From Leptidea sinapis (lineage: Eukaryota > Arthropoda > Insecta > Lepidoptera > Pieridae): DNA of 64,000 nucleotides. Position numbers and translations under genes: made by a program. Of this stretch, positions 1 through 13,286 are shown one piece after another; within the stretch, counting starts at the first letter, position 1; every line of letters starts with the position of its first letter. The stretch covers positions 1,612,001 through 1,676,000 of the forward strand of contig NC_066283.1 of the NCBI RefSeq assembly GCF_905404315.1, read 5' to 3'. The notes under the pieces were generated by a model. The model was not told the DNA's origin and searched no databases. It worked only from the letters and a program-made list of their open reading frames with translations.

Positions 1-1053
1 AATATTGTTTCAAAAAAAATTGATTTTAATAAACAGTATTTGAAATAAAAATATTAGAATATACTTCTTCTTGCCTAAGATTTTGTTGTTTCAGGCATAA
101 ATTTTGACAGCCTATAGCGATTGGTCTTGCGAGTCGCGTCCCGTCAGAAAATATGTTCGTGGACACTTTTAAAAAGATAATTAAAGATTTACATCTTTTA
201 TATTAATTAATCTGATCTCGCAACAACACTTATAATCACATGGAGGCACTGACCGTGGTTGGCCGATATGACTTTCTTACGCTTTATAATGGCTTCGCCT
301 TTATATGTATGTATATATGTTTGTATGTATGCGCGACTACCTTCCCGTAAACGGTAGCAATCCTTTATCCTACATTGATAATTAAACATAATCAATAATC
401 CTGTTATTTGACCACTGAGAAAGAAATGACTATATTTTTTGGTACCTAGGTTAAAAATTTGATATTGCATGAAAATGGTAGCGAGTGGGATGAAGGCAAG
501 GTATACTAAACTGCCTCTGGGGAAACAGTGATGATGTATTGTAACAGAAGTATTTCCCTTCATCATCAAAACTACACAAAAACCATTAAAATTACTCACG
601 CGGACTCATAACGAAAACTCCCGTCTAGTCTATTGCGACAGAAGCTCGCTGCCAAGCAAATAACCGCCAAATAAAAAGTTATTTCCGTCTGAGCACGACA
701 CACAACACTCCTACAATCGGGCGGAAAAAAATAATACTTCTCACTATTATTACTAAAATTCCACGTACAAATAAAGTATCACAGGCGCTCTACAAAAGCG
801 GGTACTTACTACTAAATTGTACCAACTACTAAGGACTGTGTAGCGTCCGCATATGTGATAAAACAACAAACATCAAGATACGCCCACGGTCCGTTGTACT
901 GCGTCGCGTGTGACGAAACCTGATTGAGCTATAGAACACACCTGATCGCTGTGACGTATTTATGAATCAACAATTCGTTGAACCACCGAACTCCTTTGTT
1001 GAGATTTAAAACTTTAAAACCGTTCAATGCAATATACAGGTATATAATATATT
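1..1053. other. No confident gene; possible minus-strand first exon
   Basis: I recognise no protein here. A 130-codon minus-strand reading frame runs from about 599 to 207 and begins with a hydrophobic stretch, but it matches nothing I know and has low-complexity codons at its end. Alternatively the minus strand near 612-601 reads ATG plus a few codons directly into a consensus GTGAGT donor, which would make 601-960 the 5' end of a gene running leftward out of the window. Neither reading is secure. A GTAT-rich microsatellite lies at about 304-334. Confidence 0.2.
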
Positions 1054-2230
1054 TTTTTATGGAAAAGGCGACAAACGAGCGTACGGATCACCTGGTGGTA
1101 AGTTATCACTGCCGCCCACATTCTCCTGCAACACCAGAGGAATCACAATAGCGTTGCCGGCCATTAAGGAAGGTGTACGCGCTTTTTTTGAAGGTACCCA
1201 AGTCGTATTTTCTCGGAAACATTGCACAAGGAAGTTTATTCCACAGCTTTGTAGTTCGTGGAAGAGAGCTCCATCCAGATGATGGGGATGATAGCCTTAC
1301 TTGTGGCATGTCGTGGGAAGGTGGAAATCGGCGGCAGAAATCAGATGAAACAGCTCTTCAGAACACTCCCAGTGATAAATGCGGTAGAAGACACACAATG
1401 AAACGACGTCTCTACGCAACGCCAAGTGATCCAGCCGTTCACAAAGCACTGCATCCTCGACAATTTGAACTGCTCTGCGTTGCACGCGATCAATTGGATC
1501 GACCTGATGATGAATATTGATGTTTGTTTCCGAGTCATGGATGTTCATATGTATTTATGTATGTTTAAGTAAGTATATTGTATTAAATATATCGTTGTCA
1601 TGTAACCCATAACACAGGCTATGCTTAATTTGGGGCAAGATAATTTGTGTAAAAGTGTGTCAATATTATTATTATTATATTATTATATGCAGAAGAAACA
1701 CCGTGGGAGATGGCACATCGCCTTGGGGCACTCCAGCGTTTATGGGCTTCGGGTTCGAGCAATAACCGTCGACAACGACCTTTATGCTGCTCCCAGTGAG
1801 GTCTACTTGCTTTCGGGAAGCCCAAATGATGGAAGTTTTGAGAGGAGCGCCTAGTGCCATACACGACCTTCGCTATATCCAGGCTACCTGCCTTCCCCCT
1901 TGCTTTCGATATCCGCCGCCCATCTATGTGTTAGGTATCCCGAAGATCGCCTACCTATAGACCATGGCGTATGCCGCACTATCGTTCGTTGATCAACTGG
2001 TGACCTTCATACCAAGGGCCGGCGGTTAATTATGCTATCCATGATGTTGGAGAGCAGGGACGTAATAGCAATAGGCCTGTAGTTTGCCGGATCCGAAGTG
2101 TCTCCTTTTTTTGGATCGGATGGACAAGGGCTGACTTCCATGAGTCAGGGACTACGCCTTTTGAATAAGAGTGCCGGAATAAACGCGTTACCACCGGCGT
2201 GCTCGACTGCTTGTAATGTAAATGTAAGAC
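1054..2230 (-). mobile_element. LINE (non-LTR retrotransposon) relic, RT domain and tail
   Basis: On the minus strand, from high to low coordinates, the pieces follow reverse-transcriptase order. Around 2180-2030 there is an RT start with a YRPIAITSLLS motif. Around 1790-1690 there is a NAGVPQGDVPSP motif, where intact elements usually read GVPQGSVLSP. From 1548 to 1297 comes a thumb/tail segment with RVQRRAVQIV, and 1309-1106 holds the C-terminal tail LPRTTKLWNKLPCA. The frame is broken by indels, so it is inactive. The lowest part (1054-1350) is the same repeat seen at 24735-25060, 27749-28080 and, inverted, at about 47700-47870. Confidence 0.75.
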
Positions 2231-3771
2231 TAACGCCGGAAAATTTAGCGTGCGTTAATTTTTTTCCAATATTTAGGCACAAAATGAAAAATGTGCACGT
2301 TACATTAATTAAAAGGAAGGTTGGCGGGGTTTGGTCTCGTAACAAGTACCGTATCTACGGTTTTGATCTATGCCATCTACAACAGTAGAACTGCAATACT
2401 GAGTGTACTTATATTTCGGCGACAAACAATTTTATATAGATCAAGGGGAATTGTTTAATTTTAATTAAACCATATTGAGTTACGAGATACACGTAATCAC
2501 CATCTTAAGCAAGGAGTCTTGAACTCTCGTATCTCAGGCCGTAACTCAATCAAGACATTGACACAAATTATGTAGTAATCAACTGATAAATGGTAACGTA
2601 CATAAATATCTATATTGTTACTGAGATTATTATGAGGGTCCGACAAGCAAGTTTGTGGAGCCGAGAGACGGTCCGTGTCTGACTATTCTCCACACCTGGC
2701 GTGGATCTTGAGAGGTATCATTTAAATCTTGATAATTGATCTTGATTGTTAACTTATCAAATCTATTAAATAATTATAGGCATCTACAGCACGTAAAACT
2801 AACCGATTTCAAAAAGGCTTGAACTTATGTCAAATATGTATTCCATCATAGCATATTATAATAAACATATTAATGCCAAATTTGTATCCCTTTTTAAAGA
2901 AACCAAACTTGTAACTAATTTTGAAGTGAAACTTCTTTAGAATCGTTGTGATTTCAAACAGTATACAACGGAAAAACGACAGGTAAGAGACACAAATACA
3001 AAAATGTGTAGGATGAAGCCGGCAAAGAATGAGACAGAAATATGCATACTATTGGAGTGAAAGCTTCTTTATCATTGTTGTTATTTGAAAGTCGATTAAA
3101 CAAAAAAGTGATAGGAAAAAAGAGCAGTCACATCAATTCATAATATTTAAAATGGGAGATAATGAGATAGGAAGCATAATACAATGTTTTAGTACCAGGC
3201 GATCATAGTTAAAGAAGAGATTGTCCTTAATATAATCTGACTCGAAACACACAAAGTATTACTACATAGACACCAGGACAACATATTATTATATATATTA
3301 GTGGTGGTAGGAATGTCTTTCATAGCGGTTGAAATCATGTGTCATCCTAGCAACACATACCAGGAATTCATATGCAGTTTAGAGGTTCATGCACCATGCT
3401 GGTTTTACTTCTGACATGTGTACTTTGTACGCACGCAAAGTTTTTTTTTTAAATTAATATATTACAAACCATGTTAGTTGTAGATTTACATAGATTTTTA
3501 AGACAAAAGCAGAAACGGAAAAAAAAAACACTAAATGTTCTGTGGCACTAGTATTCCAAAATAGAGAAAACTACTCAGTTACAGTTATGTCCATACTTTA
3601 ATGAGCACAACACTGATTTTTTATGACCCCATTGACATTTAAGAGTAAAATATAAATAGTGGCACTAAAGTATTGTAAATGTATTCATATAACATTTACA
3701 AGAAACTTATATATATTAACTACTAGTTTTTTACTGATTGGCCGCATTCTTAACTCAGAATAAACTTTCAG
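2231..3771. other. AT-rich stretch without recognised gene
   Basis: I see no credible reading frame. One imperfect inverted repeat at about 2473-2546 can form a stem (TTGAGTTACG...GAGATAC against its complement). The rest is AT-rich non-coding sequence. Confidence 0.4.
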
Positions 3772-4625
3772 AGGCCTTGGTGTGTATCTAGATGTAAGAC
3801 TTGTGCATGTAGAAATTACTTAGTAAAGCATACCAAATGCTAGGTTTCATAAGAAGAAATACTAAACACTTTAAGCACAAGACATGTATATCTGCCTCTT
3901 TGATAGTCTAGTTAGATCACATTTAGAATATGTGTCACCAATCTGGAATCCGTTATATGCATTCTTTATTCAAAAATTATCAATGATTCAAAAAATAATC
4001 TTAAGAACCCTTAAGTACGTGTATACCCTGCTCCTCTTACAATGAACTGTTAGTAAAACATATTACAGTATCACCAGGGAGTGTACATGTCATGCTGATG
4101 ACAGGCATATGACGCCAGGCATGTAGCCTGGCGTCATATGCCTGCATCAGGATGGAAAAAACAAAATGTTGGTTTTCATGACTATCCCTTCATTTAATTA
4201 TGTGTGTTATTTAGAGAAAAATTTATTAATTATAATTTACAACTAACACATTTTGTTTCCAACCCATTAAATACTTATTTTTTATATTTCAGAAACGTTA
4301 ATCATTTCAATTTCAGAAATGTTATAATCAAACGTTGATAGACTTTCTGTCACTACATTTTTTGAAACATCCCATGTGTTTATATTAATATGTCATTATG
4401 AGGAAATGGACATGAAATGTACGCTCCCTGAGTATCACTCTATTTGTCATGGCGGGATTGAGTCATTCCAATTGTTATCTGAAATTAATTTCCGTGTACC
4501 ATCTATTATAGCCACTAGATCACATAACTTATTCCACATCTCTGAAACTAGGACCAATATTGGTAAACACGTGCAACTTCACAGAATATGTACACTACAT
4601 AATCTCACATTGAATAAACATTGAC
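3772..4625 (+). mobile_element. LINE relic, RT C-terminal region
   Basis: Broken plus-strand frames match the end of a LINE reverse transcriptase. One segment near 3880-4010 contains SLVRSHLEYVSPIWNPLYA, a common RT-thumb signature. A second segment at about 4440-4620 resembles the C-terminal tail, with LLSEINFRVPS and RTNIGKHVQLHR. Stops and frame changes separate them. A near-perfect hairpin (4095-4150) interrupts the relic between the two segments. Confidence 0.6.
4102..4144. repeat. Perfect 19-bp inverted repeat, 5-nt loop
   Basis: The arms at 4102-4120 and 4126-4144 are perfectly complementary around the loop ATGTA. A further 6-bp pair (4095-4100 with 4145-4150) extends the stem, with one bulged A at 4101. 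The stem is GC-rich compared with its surroundings and lies inside a LINE relic. Confidence 0.85.
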
Positions 4626-7600
4626 ATGTTTTCGTGCCCCTTAACTATAAAACTTAAATCTTAAAAAAATTCAAATCAAACTTCAATCTTATTACTTTTG
4701 CTTTGCATATTCAAGTTTTTAGATGATATAGATTACTTTTACCAATTGTTAAGTATTTTCTATTATTGCAATAAACTTTTATTGGAAACTGTATGTGCAC
4801 ACTTGCACCTAAGCAAATGTCGCTTTTATCATCAACATCTAATTTCTCGGTGAGATGTTCCAAGTGAACAACAACATGACTAACATGCCATCAGTAAAAA
4901 ACAGAATCTATTGTGTAAATGTGGGAATTACAGTGGTGCAATGAATGATGCTACCAACAATACCTATTTCATATCATTTGTTAGAACAATAATCAATTAA
5001 TATGAATCAATCACTAATAAGACTACTGGAAATAAAAATAAATTAAATATATTTATATTTTTTCCTGTACTATTTTTTAAGTTTTGTACTTATAATAATT
5101 TTATTTTCCATGCATGCTGTAATATGGGTTAATTCACTAAATGACTTGATGCAAACTAAACAAACACTTAACAGTACAATAGGTAGTAGGTCAAAAAACT
5201 CAAGTAACTGTATAGTTATCTAAAATTCTAAGTTCTGTTGAGCCATTTGCAAAATGTTTTATCACCACCATGCTAATAATATTAACAACATGCACTGTCT
5301 TTTTTTGTAAATTGTTGATGACCAATGTGATTCATATGAATTGCACAAAATATACAACAAATTGTACAAGGTTACAAACAATAAATGAACATCTAGAGTG
5401 GATCACAATTGGATTTTCAAAAATAAAGATTAACACACACTTATTATATAAATACCTACATATTTTTATATATATTATTATTGTTATTTTCTAACTAGGA
5501 AATATTGTCAATATAAATTTAAAATAGATGATAGTGGTAGAAAAAAAACTCAAATAATATAGTTAAAACAAAGAATCCAACTAGTAAACTTGATCTGAGC
5601 AATTAAAATGTGTAATATACTAGCAATAGAGTTGAGATCACAATGTACCTATAATATCTTAGTGCAAATGTACTCAATTTGCACTGAACCAAGACTCATG
5701 AATCATTGTTTAGTATCAAGACTGTTTTAGGAAGATCAATTTAATATAACATTCACTAATATTTTTGAAGTGTTACATTCAGTTTCTAAAATACGTATAA
5801 TTAAAAAAAAATCCTAATTTGGTTGAGGTTTATTTGATAACATAACTAGGTTTACTAAAACAATAGCAAAACAGAACGATCTTAGACTTATGAATAAAAA
5901 TGTCGTGTATCTTGGACTAAAACTAACATTATCCAGTTCAAATTAAAAAAATATATCAGAAACAACATTTATTGTATCAGAAAGGGTTAAATTAAGTGCA
6001 GCAATATCAGAATTACGTAAAATTACAAAAAGGATATTAATATTTCTTTAAAAAGACACTTTCAAAGACAAGTATTACTTACAAATTTCAGAAAATCGTG
6101 TACGCAGTCAGCTTAATTTTCTTTACAATTTTCTCCGTGGTTCACTTCCTATCAGGTTTTCAATTATTTCGAAGCACGACAAAACTGCACTGCACTGAAT
6201 TTCCTTCAGATAATTTAAAGACACAGTTAATAAGAACAATGCTTTTTATAAGAATATTTACGGGAACCCAAATTCCAAACACACCAGATAGAATAAATAT
6301 TATATTCTTCTTTGCACCACAACAGGGCACAGGCTAGCACAAATAACAATACAAAAATGTAATACGTACCTACAAACTAGAATGACACCTGGCTCGATGA
6401 CGTTTGTGCAATGTACAGTGTGCAAAAAAGTTTTGTTCCCATTTCACTTTCTCATACGGGAACGAATAATATTTTTCTATTTTTTAAACATCTTTTGCAT
6501 GTATATTATTTAAACATAGATGTATCGGTTTGAGATAGTAACTTGTAGTTGTCATTCGATTTATGTGGTAATAAAACGAAAATAAATATTTAATTGTATT
6601 TTTGTAACTATAAGATTTATTTATGTTCTGTAATTAAAAAATATATTTTTACTATCACACTGAATCGTCACTTTTATCAATTTCTTCTATTACACATATT
6701 ATGCCGCTATTGTTGTTATCTATTAAAAATAGCTATTTAAAGAAAAAACTTCCAAACGTTACTTGCATTGTGCACTAGATGACGTATAATATATTCCCAT
6801 TTATTTTTAAATTGACTTATATGGGAGGATCTATGATTCAACGCCGTCTACGTAAATACACTAATGTACCCACTAAGTACTTTGTAAACCCACAACACTT
6901 CTTATTGCAAAAATAAAAAAGAATATCGAACGAAACGCTAGGTGGCTGGAAGAAAAATGCAATGCCAGTTGTTGTATCATTTGAAAGAAAATAAAGTCTA
7001 TGTTTATTTAAATGAAAAAAATAAACAGTAATGTTATTATACCCGCGAAAAATACATATTCATTGTAATTTTTGGCATAAGTAAACTAAATTACATTTTC
7101 ACTGGCACGATAAAATAACTTTTAATTTTCTAAGTTTTCAGAGATCTTGTGGCTTAAATTTTACGGCTACATTGCGAAAGTAAACAAACGTTTTTCTCTC
7201 TGTGTAGATTTACTAAATTACTCATAAATTTCCCTTAGCGATGCCGTGTTTTTCGAGTTATGTTTTGGTCCTTAGATTATTTTTTATATTCGTATAGTTA
7301 ATTAGCGTAAGTAATAAGTGTTCAGTATACAAACATTTTAACATTACTGTAATTATAATATTTAGGTCTTAGGAGATACGTTGTAGCTAGATAGAGACTT
7401 GGCTTAAGATCCCACCTCCTAGTAATCAATCCATAAACACAAAAAAAAACCAATGTAGGTTGTAGTAGACATATAGACGAAGTAAAATAAATTTAACACT
7501 TTACATATTTTTACTTTTTAACAGTGCTATAATAATTAACCTTTAAAGATAACAATAATATTAACGACTAACCCAACTCTGCTATCGCTACTGCTCTAGC

Positions 7601-8129
7601 AGGGCGACTGTCAAGATCGAGTGAAGTGTCATGTTAATTCGCTCGGCTTGTACAGATCAGAGAATAAAGCGCCACCTATATTTTGAGTTTGGAAACTTTC
7701 ATTATGTGTATAGTAAAAACACATGAAATACATACATATTTCGTTTATATAGCTAATGCATTTTCTAGGACCATCCTGCTATGGTCAATTAGATTTTCGT
7801 ATGAAAAGTCAGCCAAATCATTTCTCTACCTATTAATTAAAAGACAAATTACAATAATATAATTTTTTACTTGCATCATTATGCGGTATAATAAAATTGA
7901 GACTATTAAAAATACTAGAATCCAATTACTACTATGTAAGTAAATTAGGACTTTGTGGTCTATAATCATTTTTTTTTGTAGCACCATCGGGGCGGATTTA
8001 AGTATTTGCGTAGTTCTGGTTTCATGAAGAATAGTTTATCGTATAGAGGTCCTCCATGTCCATTAAGTCAGCCGGAATTCGGGCATTCTGATTTCCATAA
8101 CTAAATTGCCCCACTTTCAACTCATCGCC
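4626..8129. other. 3.5-kb AT-rich stretch without recognised gene
   Basis: Only short frames are present and none resembles a known protein. One begins at GTG 6098 with a hydrophobic start but has no ATG and no clear splice partner. I see no tRNA-like or repeat structure that I can name. Confidence 0.4.
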
Positions 8130-8575
8130 GCTACTACTACATCGTCGAAGTGGGTATTAGGAGTGTGAATGGCTGTTGAGATGTCCTCATACATGGCCTG
8201 CACCTCCCCGTCTGAGTGTGCCGAAGTCAGAGCGTAAGCCTGAATGACCTTCAGCGAATACCGTTCAGTAATTCTGAGTATAAGGTACCAACGCTACACT
8301 TGTTGACACGCTCCCCACCTCAGTTACGTTGCTGTCGAGAGACTTGTGAACGAGGAACCCGACACCACCCTGGGACAGTTGGTCGCACCCCGAAGTAGAG
8401 CATGTGCTCTACTTCCGGGTGTGTACTGTATTCCGAACACCTGTTCGGAATTAAGGATCATCGAGTCCTCACCCTGTCTTCTGATCTCAGATAACCCCAC
8501 GACATCCCATCGTAGTCTGCTCAAAGCTTCTAAAAGAAAGATTTTCAAAGAATTATCAGCAAAGTAGGTCATGAT
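8130..8575 (-). mobile_element. RTE-type LINE endonuclease fragment
   Basis: On the minus strand, 8572 downward reads RLRWDVVGLSEIRRQGED followed by LNSEQVFGIQYTPG. This is the start of the apurinic/apyrimidinic-like endonuclease domain of RTE-type LINEs; the family signature is a W-D-(I/V)-(I/V)-G-L-S-E-x-R run. The frame is lost below about 8324, though similar residues continue in other frames to about 8130. It is a truncated, inactive relic. Confidence 0.65.
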
Positions 8576-9421
8576 TCAATTGTGGCGATAGTACAGTACA
8601 AGTGAAACAGAAAACCGGCAAGTTGTCCTATATTCCTTCTAACAGTTGGGCTAAATATTTGTGTGGCATAGTAATTAACCTTCATATTAGAAATTTTGTT
8701 TTTAATTTTATATTTTTCAGTTAATTTAGGAATTAGTCGTATCCCCCGTTATCCCAGGTTATCCCTTGCAACTCCAGTAGCATTATTCATTTTGAATTGC
8801 GTTTACACTTATTTGATTCCTGTAGGAGAATTCTAATTGTATTTCTATTATTTGATTTGCTCCTTGATTACATACCATTGCCACTATAATTACTCCGGCA
8901 TTTATTAATTCTTTGACTATGTTTGACTTTTATTTGTTTTGCCGATTCAGGCCCTTTGGTAGCCGATGCTAAAAAGCTGTTACTTGAAAACTTGAGCATG
9001 TTAACTCTATTTTTATCAGCTGTTGTCTGTTATCTCTCTCCTATAAAAATGCACAGAACACTTTTACTCTAACAAATGGCTGCACCAATCGAGAGCTCAT
9101 TTAGATAGTTATTTAGATTATATTAGGATTTTACAGTAAGTTTTCGCTCAATATAAATTGTTGTGAGACATTCCGACTATATTTTCAAATAGTATAGTGA
9201 CTGTTTCACTGTCAGGAAATATTTATATATATTTTTTAATTATAGTTACCTACTGCTAAATAATGATAAAATTAAAATGCATATTATACTACATAAAGTA
9301 CATGTTGCTCTTTCTAATATGTTTTAGTTATGACATGCGCAATGCATTCAAATCATAGTAATATTGATTCTTGAGTACTTAACCAACAACATTTACGTAT
9401 TAATAAAATATTTGTGAAAAG

Positions 9422-10069
9422 ATGTTTTTCAAAAGCCATTTGCATATCTTATGGTGGTTTATAACATATCATATAATTTTAAAGTGTAGAGCGGAAGACA
9501 GTATCGGCATTTTCAATTTTAAAGAGTTTCAGTATAAAGATTCTCCAAAAAATGCTAGTTTCCAAAGTTTAAAATATGACTTGTTTCCATAAATAATAGA
9601 GTCAATAATATGAATTGTATTACTTTTTCAGGAGATGATCTTCCATGAATACGAGTCCGCTTGTGAACAGAGTCGAGTGTGCGGCAGTCTCAAAGGCTTA
9701 GAACGAACTCATTGCGTTCGTGAATGCATTTCACCTTCTTGCTATAGGGAAATTTATCAGCTTGATCCGGTGAGACTTACATTTTTATTGACTTTTCCTT
9801 TCACAATCTTTGGACTAATCTGAAAACCAAGTGTAGTATGTATGTAATTGTGCTATTATTTTTCATTATATAGCACCTATCTTGAGTTGTACAATACAAA
9901 GTATAGGTATATAAGATATTATATAAAATCCACCAAAATAACTGGCATTCAAACCATAATCATGTTTTTGTCTATTTTTGTATTTAAGTTGGAAGAGGGG
10001 GAAATAGATGTTCGATTGAATTCATTCAAAGGTTGCTTCATTCAGAGAAGTGGGAGAACAAGAAACTGA
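9422..10069 (+). CDS. Small cysteine-rich, probably secreted conserved protein
   Basis: Two exons are well supported. Exon 9632-9769 lies between a TTTTTCAG acceptor and a GTGAGA donor. Exon 9989-10069 starts after TATTTAAG and ends in TGA. They join in phase 0 into a chain with the spacing CEQSRVC-GSLKGLERTHC-VREC-SPSC, then LEEGEIDVRLNSFKGC. I recall similar CVSPxCY plus LEEGE(I/V)D patterns in small proteins of plants and animals, but cannot name the gene. Upstream, ATG 9422 opens a 56-codon frame that looks like a signal peptide (core LHILWWFITYHIIL, then CRAEDS). It probably belongs to the same gene, but I found no donor in phase 0 to join it to 9632, so that link is unresolved. Confidence 0.6.
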
Positions 10070-10638
10070 TCTATTTCAAATATTATTTCAACATTATTAT
10101 TTTGTGTGAAAAAAATACACAAGATAAGACGAAAAATATTGTTCGCTATTTCGGTAAGTCTACCTTTTCCGTAATATTTTAAGTCAAAGAATACTTATAG
10201 GTATTTCTCAAATTTTTCTATAGATCGGACAGCTAGTTGGCACTCGCCGACGATTAAAAGCTTCATAAGCCTTATACAGAAAGACTGAGTTAGTAATATT
10301 TGCTTTGCAAATAACTTTCGATTTTTAATATTGTAGATTTTATCATGTCACAAATCTTTTCATACCCACATCACACACACACATGTCACATTTGGTTAGC
10401 CCCCCTTCGCCCTCTTAAATGTGAATTAATTTATGAATGCCCCTTAGGTTCTACAAACAAAATAGGAATGAATATATAATTTTTTACTAATTTACTTTTT
10501 AAAAAAAATATTAAAAAATTTATAAATGTATGCTTTGCATTAAAAATGGTTTACATATAATATAAATATTTGCAGTTTACTCCAACTTGAAACGTGTGAA
10601 AAAGCAAAATAGAGGGAAATTATATTAAGCAAAAGATT

Positions 10639-11534
10639 CATGATCGGATTTGGTACGGCCGAACCACCGGACGCGGTTTGGTAGCGGACCATATTCGATG
10701 GTATGTCGCATTAATTATTTTATCTACACCCATGCTTTAAATCCTCTATTAAAGATTCTGAAACAGTTAGCTTATTGCCACCATTAAAACACCCAATGTT
10801 CTAATAACCATTACATCATGCAAACGAGTATTGTAATGTTGTACTGAATTTCATAACAACACTCCTAATTTTTTTTTTCAATCCCTTCGTGCTCAAAGAG
10901 TTTTAACAGACAGCCACATTCTTATTGCTCGATGCGTGGTATCTGTATGAATTTCCAAATGAGAACATTTTCGTTTATGCGCGTTCCACACTACCAGAAC
11001 GTCGCGCGCCGTAAAAAAAAGTAGGTTATTCGAATCCTCGCCATTTTCTTAGAATTTTTTAATGTTTTGTTTACAAAAAATGAGCGATTCATTTTAAACA
11101 TAATATTCAAGTGAATTTTAATAATTGCACTATACAAAATGTAAATTACTACTAAAATTTATAATTCTTTCATGAATACTTAGTTTATTTGTATATTATA
11201 ATCAGTAAGGGATGATATTAGGTTACTACTAAGGCTGGCTGTTTTAATGTTAGCAGTAAGCTAACTATTTCAGAATCTTTTAGAGGATTCATATTCTGGG
11301 TGTAGATAAAGTCTTGTATGCAACTGTTGATAATTTGGTATTAAAACACTCATGTGATACTATTATCATATAAACCCACATTCGTGTTTTAATACCCCTT
11401 ACTACACAACAGTTGCGTAAATAGCTAATTACTGTCCGGACCGTAACGAATACGACGCCGGAGCAATTGCTGCGAGCAGCCCACCCACGCTCACTGGACC
11501 TTCGGGTGGTCCGGCTGTACCAAATCCTACCATG
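10639..11534. mobile_element. Foldback/MITE-like element with long inverted repeats
   Basis: The arms at 10639-10790 and 11241-11534 are inverted copies with scattered mismatches. For example, the 3' arm GTTTTAATGTTAGCAGTAAG mirrors the 5' arm, and both outer ends carry an ATGATCGGATTTGGTACGGC-like sequence. The right arm is longer because it contains an extra hairpin at about 11320-11416. No open reading frame lies between the arms. Confidence 0.65.
11320..11416. repeat. Nested hairpin inside the right arm of the foldback
   Basis: Two stacked inverted pairs are present: GCAACTGTTG at 11320-11329 with its complement at 11407-11416, and GGTATTAAAACAC at 11337-11349 with its complement at 11384-11396. 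The left arm lacks this segment at the matching place, so it looks like a later insertion. Confidence 0.6.
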
Positions 11535-11579
11535 GATTTAGGCTATTAGTCAGTACATTTATAAAAACTTAATATACGT

Positions 11580-12040
11580 TCACAAAAATCGTCACCTTTT
11601 TTGCTCTTAATAGTGATTTTCATTATTATAACACTAGAAATAAGGGATTGCTTGTAACTAATTCTAGTAGGCTTTATAAGATACATAATAGCTTTAAGGG
11701 AAAATGTATACACTTTTATAATAAAATCCCAGCCCCTGTTCAGGCATTATCTATAAATAGATTTAAATGTTTTATTCAAAATGGCTTTGTAAATCCTATT
11801 ACTCCACAGCTGAATATCTAAGTGATCGGACAGCCTGGGACTAGATTATGATTATTATATAGTAATAGCAATGAAAGTACAATATTGTATATTTTTATTG
11901 AAAAGAGCGCAAAAAAAAAGGAATGCTGGGAGAATTTCTTGCGCCGCTTCTTATCTCTCAGAGCGCCGTTTGTTTCCGAAGCGGTAGTAGTATCTAGTAT
12001 ATTAGAAATGACATCAAAAATCAATCAATCAAAAAGAATT
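11580..12040 (+). mobile_element. LINE 3' end (tail of RT ORF plus 3' UTR)
   Basis: The frame at about 11636-11821 reads like a LINE C-terminal tail (CIHFYNKIPAPVQALSINRF). It is followed by a 3' UTR containing the TTGCGCCGCTTCT...GCGCCGTTTGTTTCCGAAGC sequence that recurs in lepidopteran LINE tails. Related tails lie at 21330-21420, 23990-24105, 34160-34500 and 47515-47640. Confidence 0.6.
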
Positions 12041-13075
12041 CTAAAGGAATCAATTTTGACAATGTAAATGCCTTTTATGCCTTTTATTACAGTAGACACG
12101 GGAAATTCAGAACAGCACTACACGAGCTGTCCGATTGGTTTTTCGCGTAGAAACAAATTTCGTTCAACATAAAAACCAACTAATTTGCTTTTATGTAATT
12201 AATAGATATTTTTCTGTTTCAGATTTTGTGGAGTATAATTGTCTGTAAACATACAATGATAACAGCTCTTTTGAAATTAAAAATAAGAAATTACAATAAA
12301 CTCAAAGAATAATTTTTTTAATTATTAATGACTTTGATTGATTGAACTTTATGAAAGAATATAAAATTACATGGCTAAACTCATGTATTATTTTGTTTTT
12401 TTAATACCTAACCATTTTTTTCGCATTGCATAGGTAGGATCATTTTGTGAATTAGCTTTGTAAACAATATTTATTTAACAGCAAAAGCACAAGGTTCAAT
12501 TTGCTCCAAAGGAGCTTCACAAGTGATCGGAAAAAAATGTCTCAGCAATCTCCTCTCTCCGCTTTGTTAAAATGTTCCTTGGATTACTACCTTACCTTAT
12601 TACCCAGACTCGGCACCTGGTCACAAGGCACAAACTAACTAAGCTTGTCTGGAAGTTGACATTAGAAACTTTGTAAGGGCTGAACACTAGCTCGGACTGG
12701 AAGGACGTAGTCCAAGGGGACAAGGTTTTATTACAAATATAACACGTAGTAAAAAAATAGGATATAACGAATTCAAAAATATAAGATAAAGTATTTACTT
12801 ATTCATATAATACGTATATATAATATCCCTATAGCCCTACTCTCATAACAAAACGAGAATAGGATCGATTTCGAAGTGACCTTATGTCAAAAATTTTTAT
12901 TTCGTATTGTTGTACCACAAATTGAAGTTGTTCAGTCCATCAGTAATTGTGATGAAGTTACGTTCCGACTTAAGGGAATTAGGTTTACGTCAATTGTTGG
13001 GAGATCCGTATTCTGCAAAACTTTTACGTGTGTAGCATAGTAAAGTTCTCTAAGAAAAAATCGATTCACTCGATT
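12041..13075. other. Stretch without recognised gene
   Basis: I see no credible coding frame. The short GC-richer block at about 12540-12720 looks like an old repeat fragment that I cannot classify. Confidence 0.3.
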
Positions 13076-13286
13076 GTATGAAACGTGCAGTCATTGGTAG
13101 CAAAGAGAATTTAAACACTACGTATTGGTAGATTGACAGAGGACGGCTATAATCTTGTAAAAAACGGAGATAGCCGGAATCGTTGCAAGTGTTCGCTTTC
13201 AAACTTAGGCGGATTATACTTCGTCGCCAATCGCCATAATGTAATTACTACTATTTCAAACTGTCAAATCACTGCACGTTTCATAC
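13076..13286. mobile_element. Short MITE with 16-bp terminal inverted repeats
   Basis: GTATGAAACGTGCAGT at 13076-13091 is the exact reverse complement of 13271-13286. No frame lies between them. The internal AGAGAATTTAAACACTACGT (near 13103) also occurs near 25788. Confidence 0.6.

Noticed and set aside
207..599. 130-codon minus-strand frame as a membrane protein
   Set aside because: No recognisable family, repetitive end, and a competing splice-donor reading just upstream; left as unsupported.
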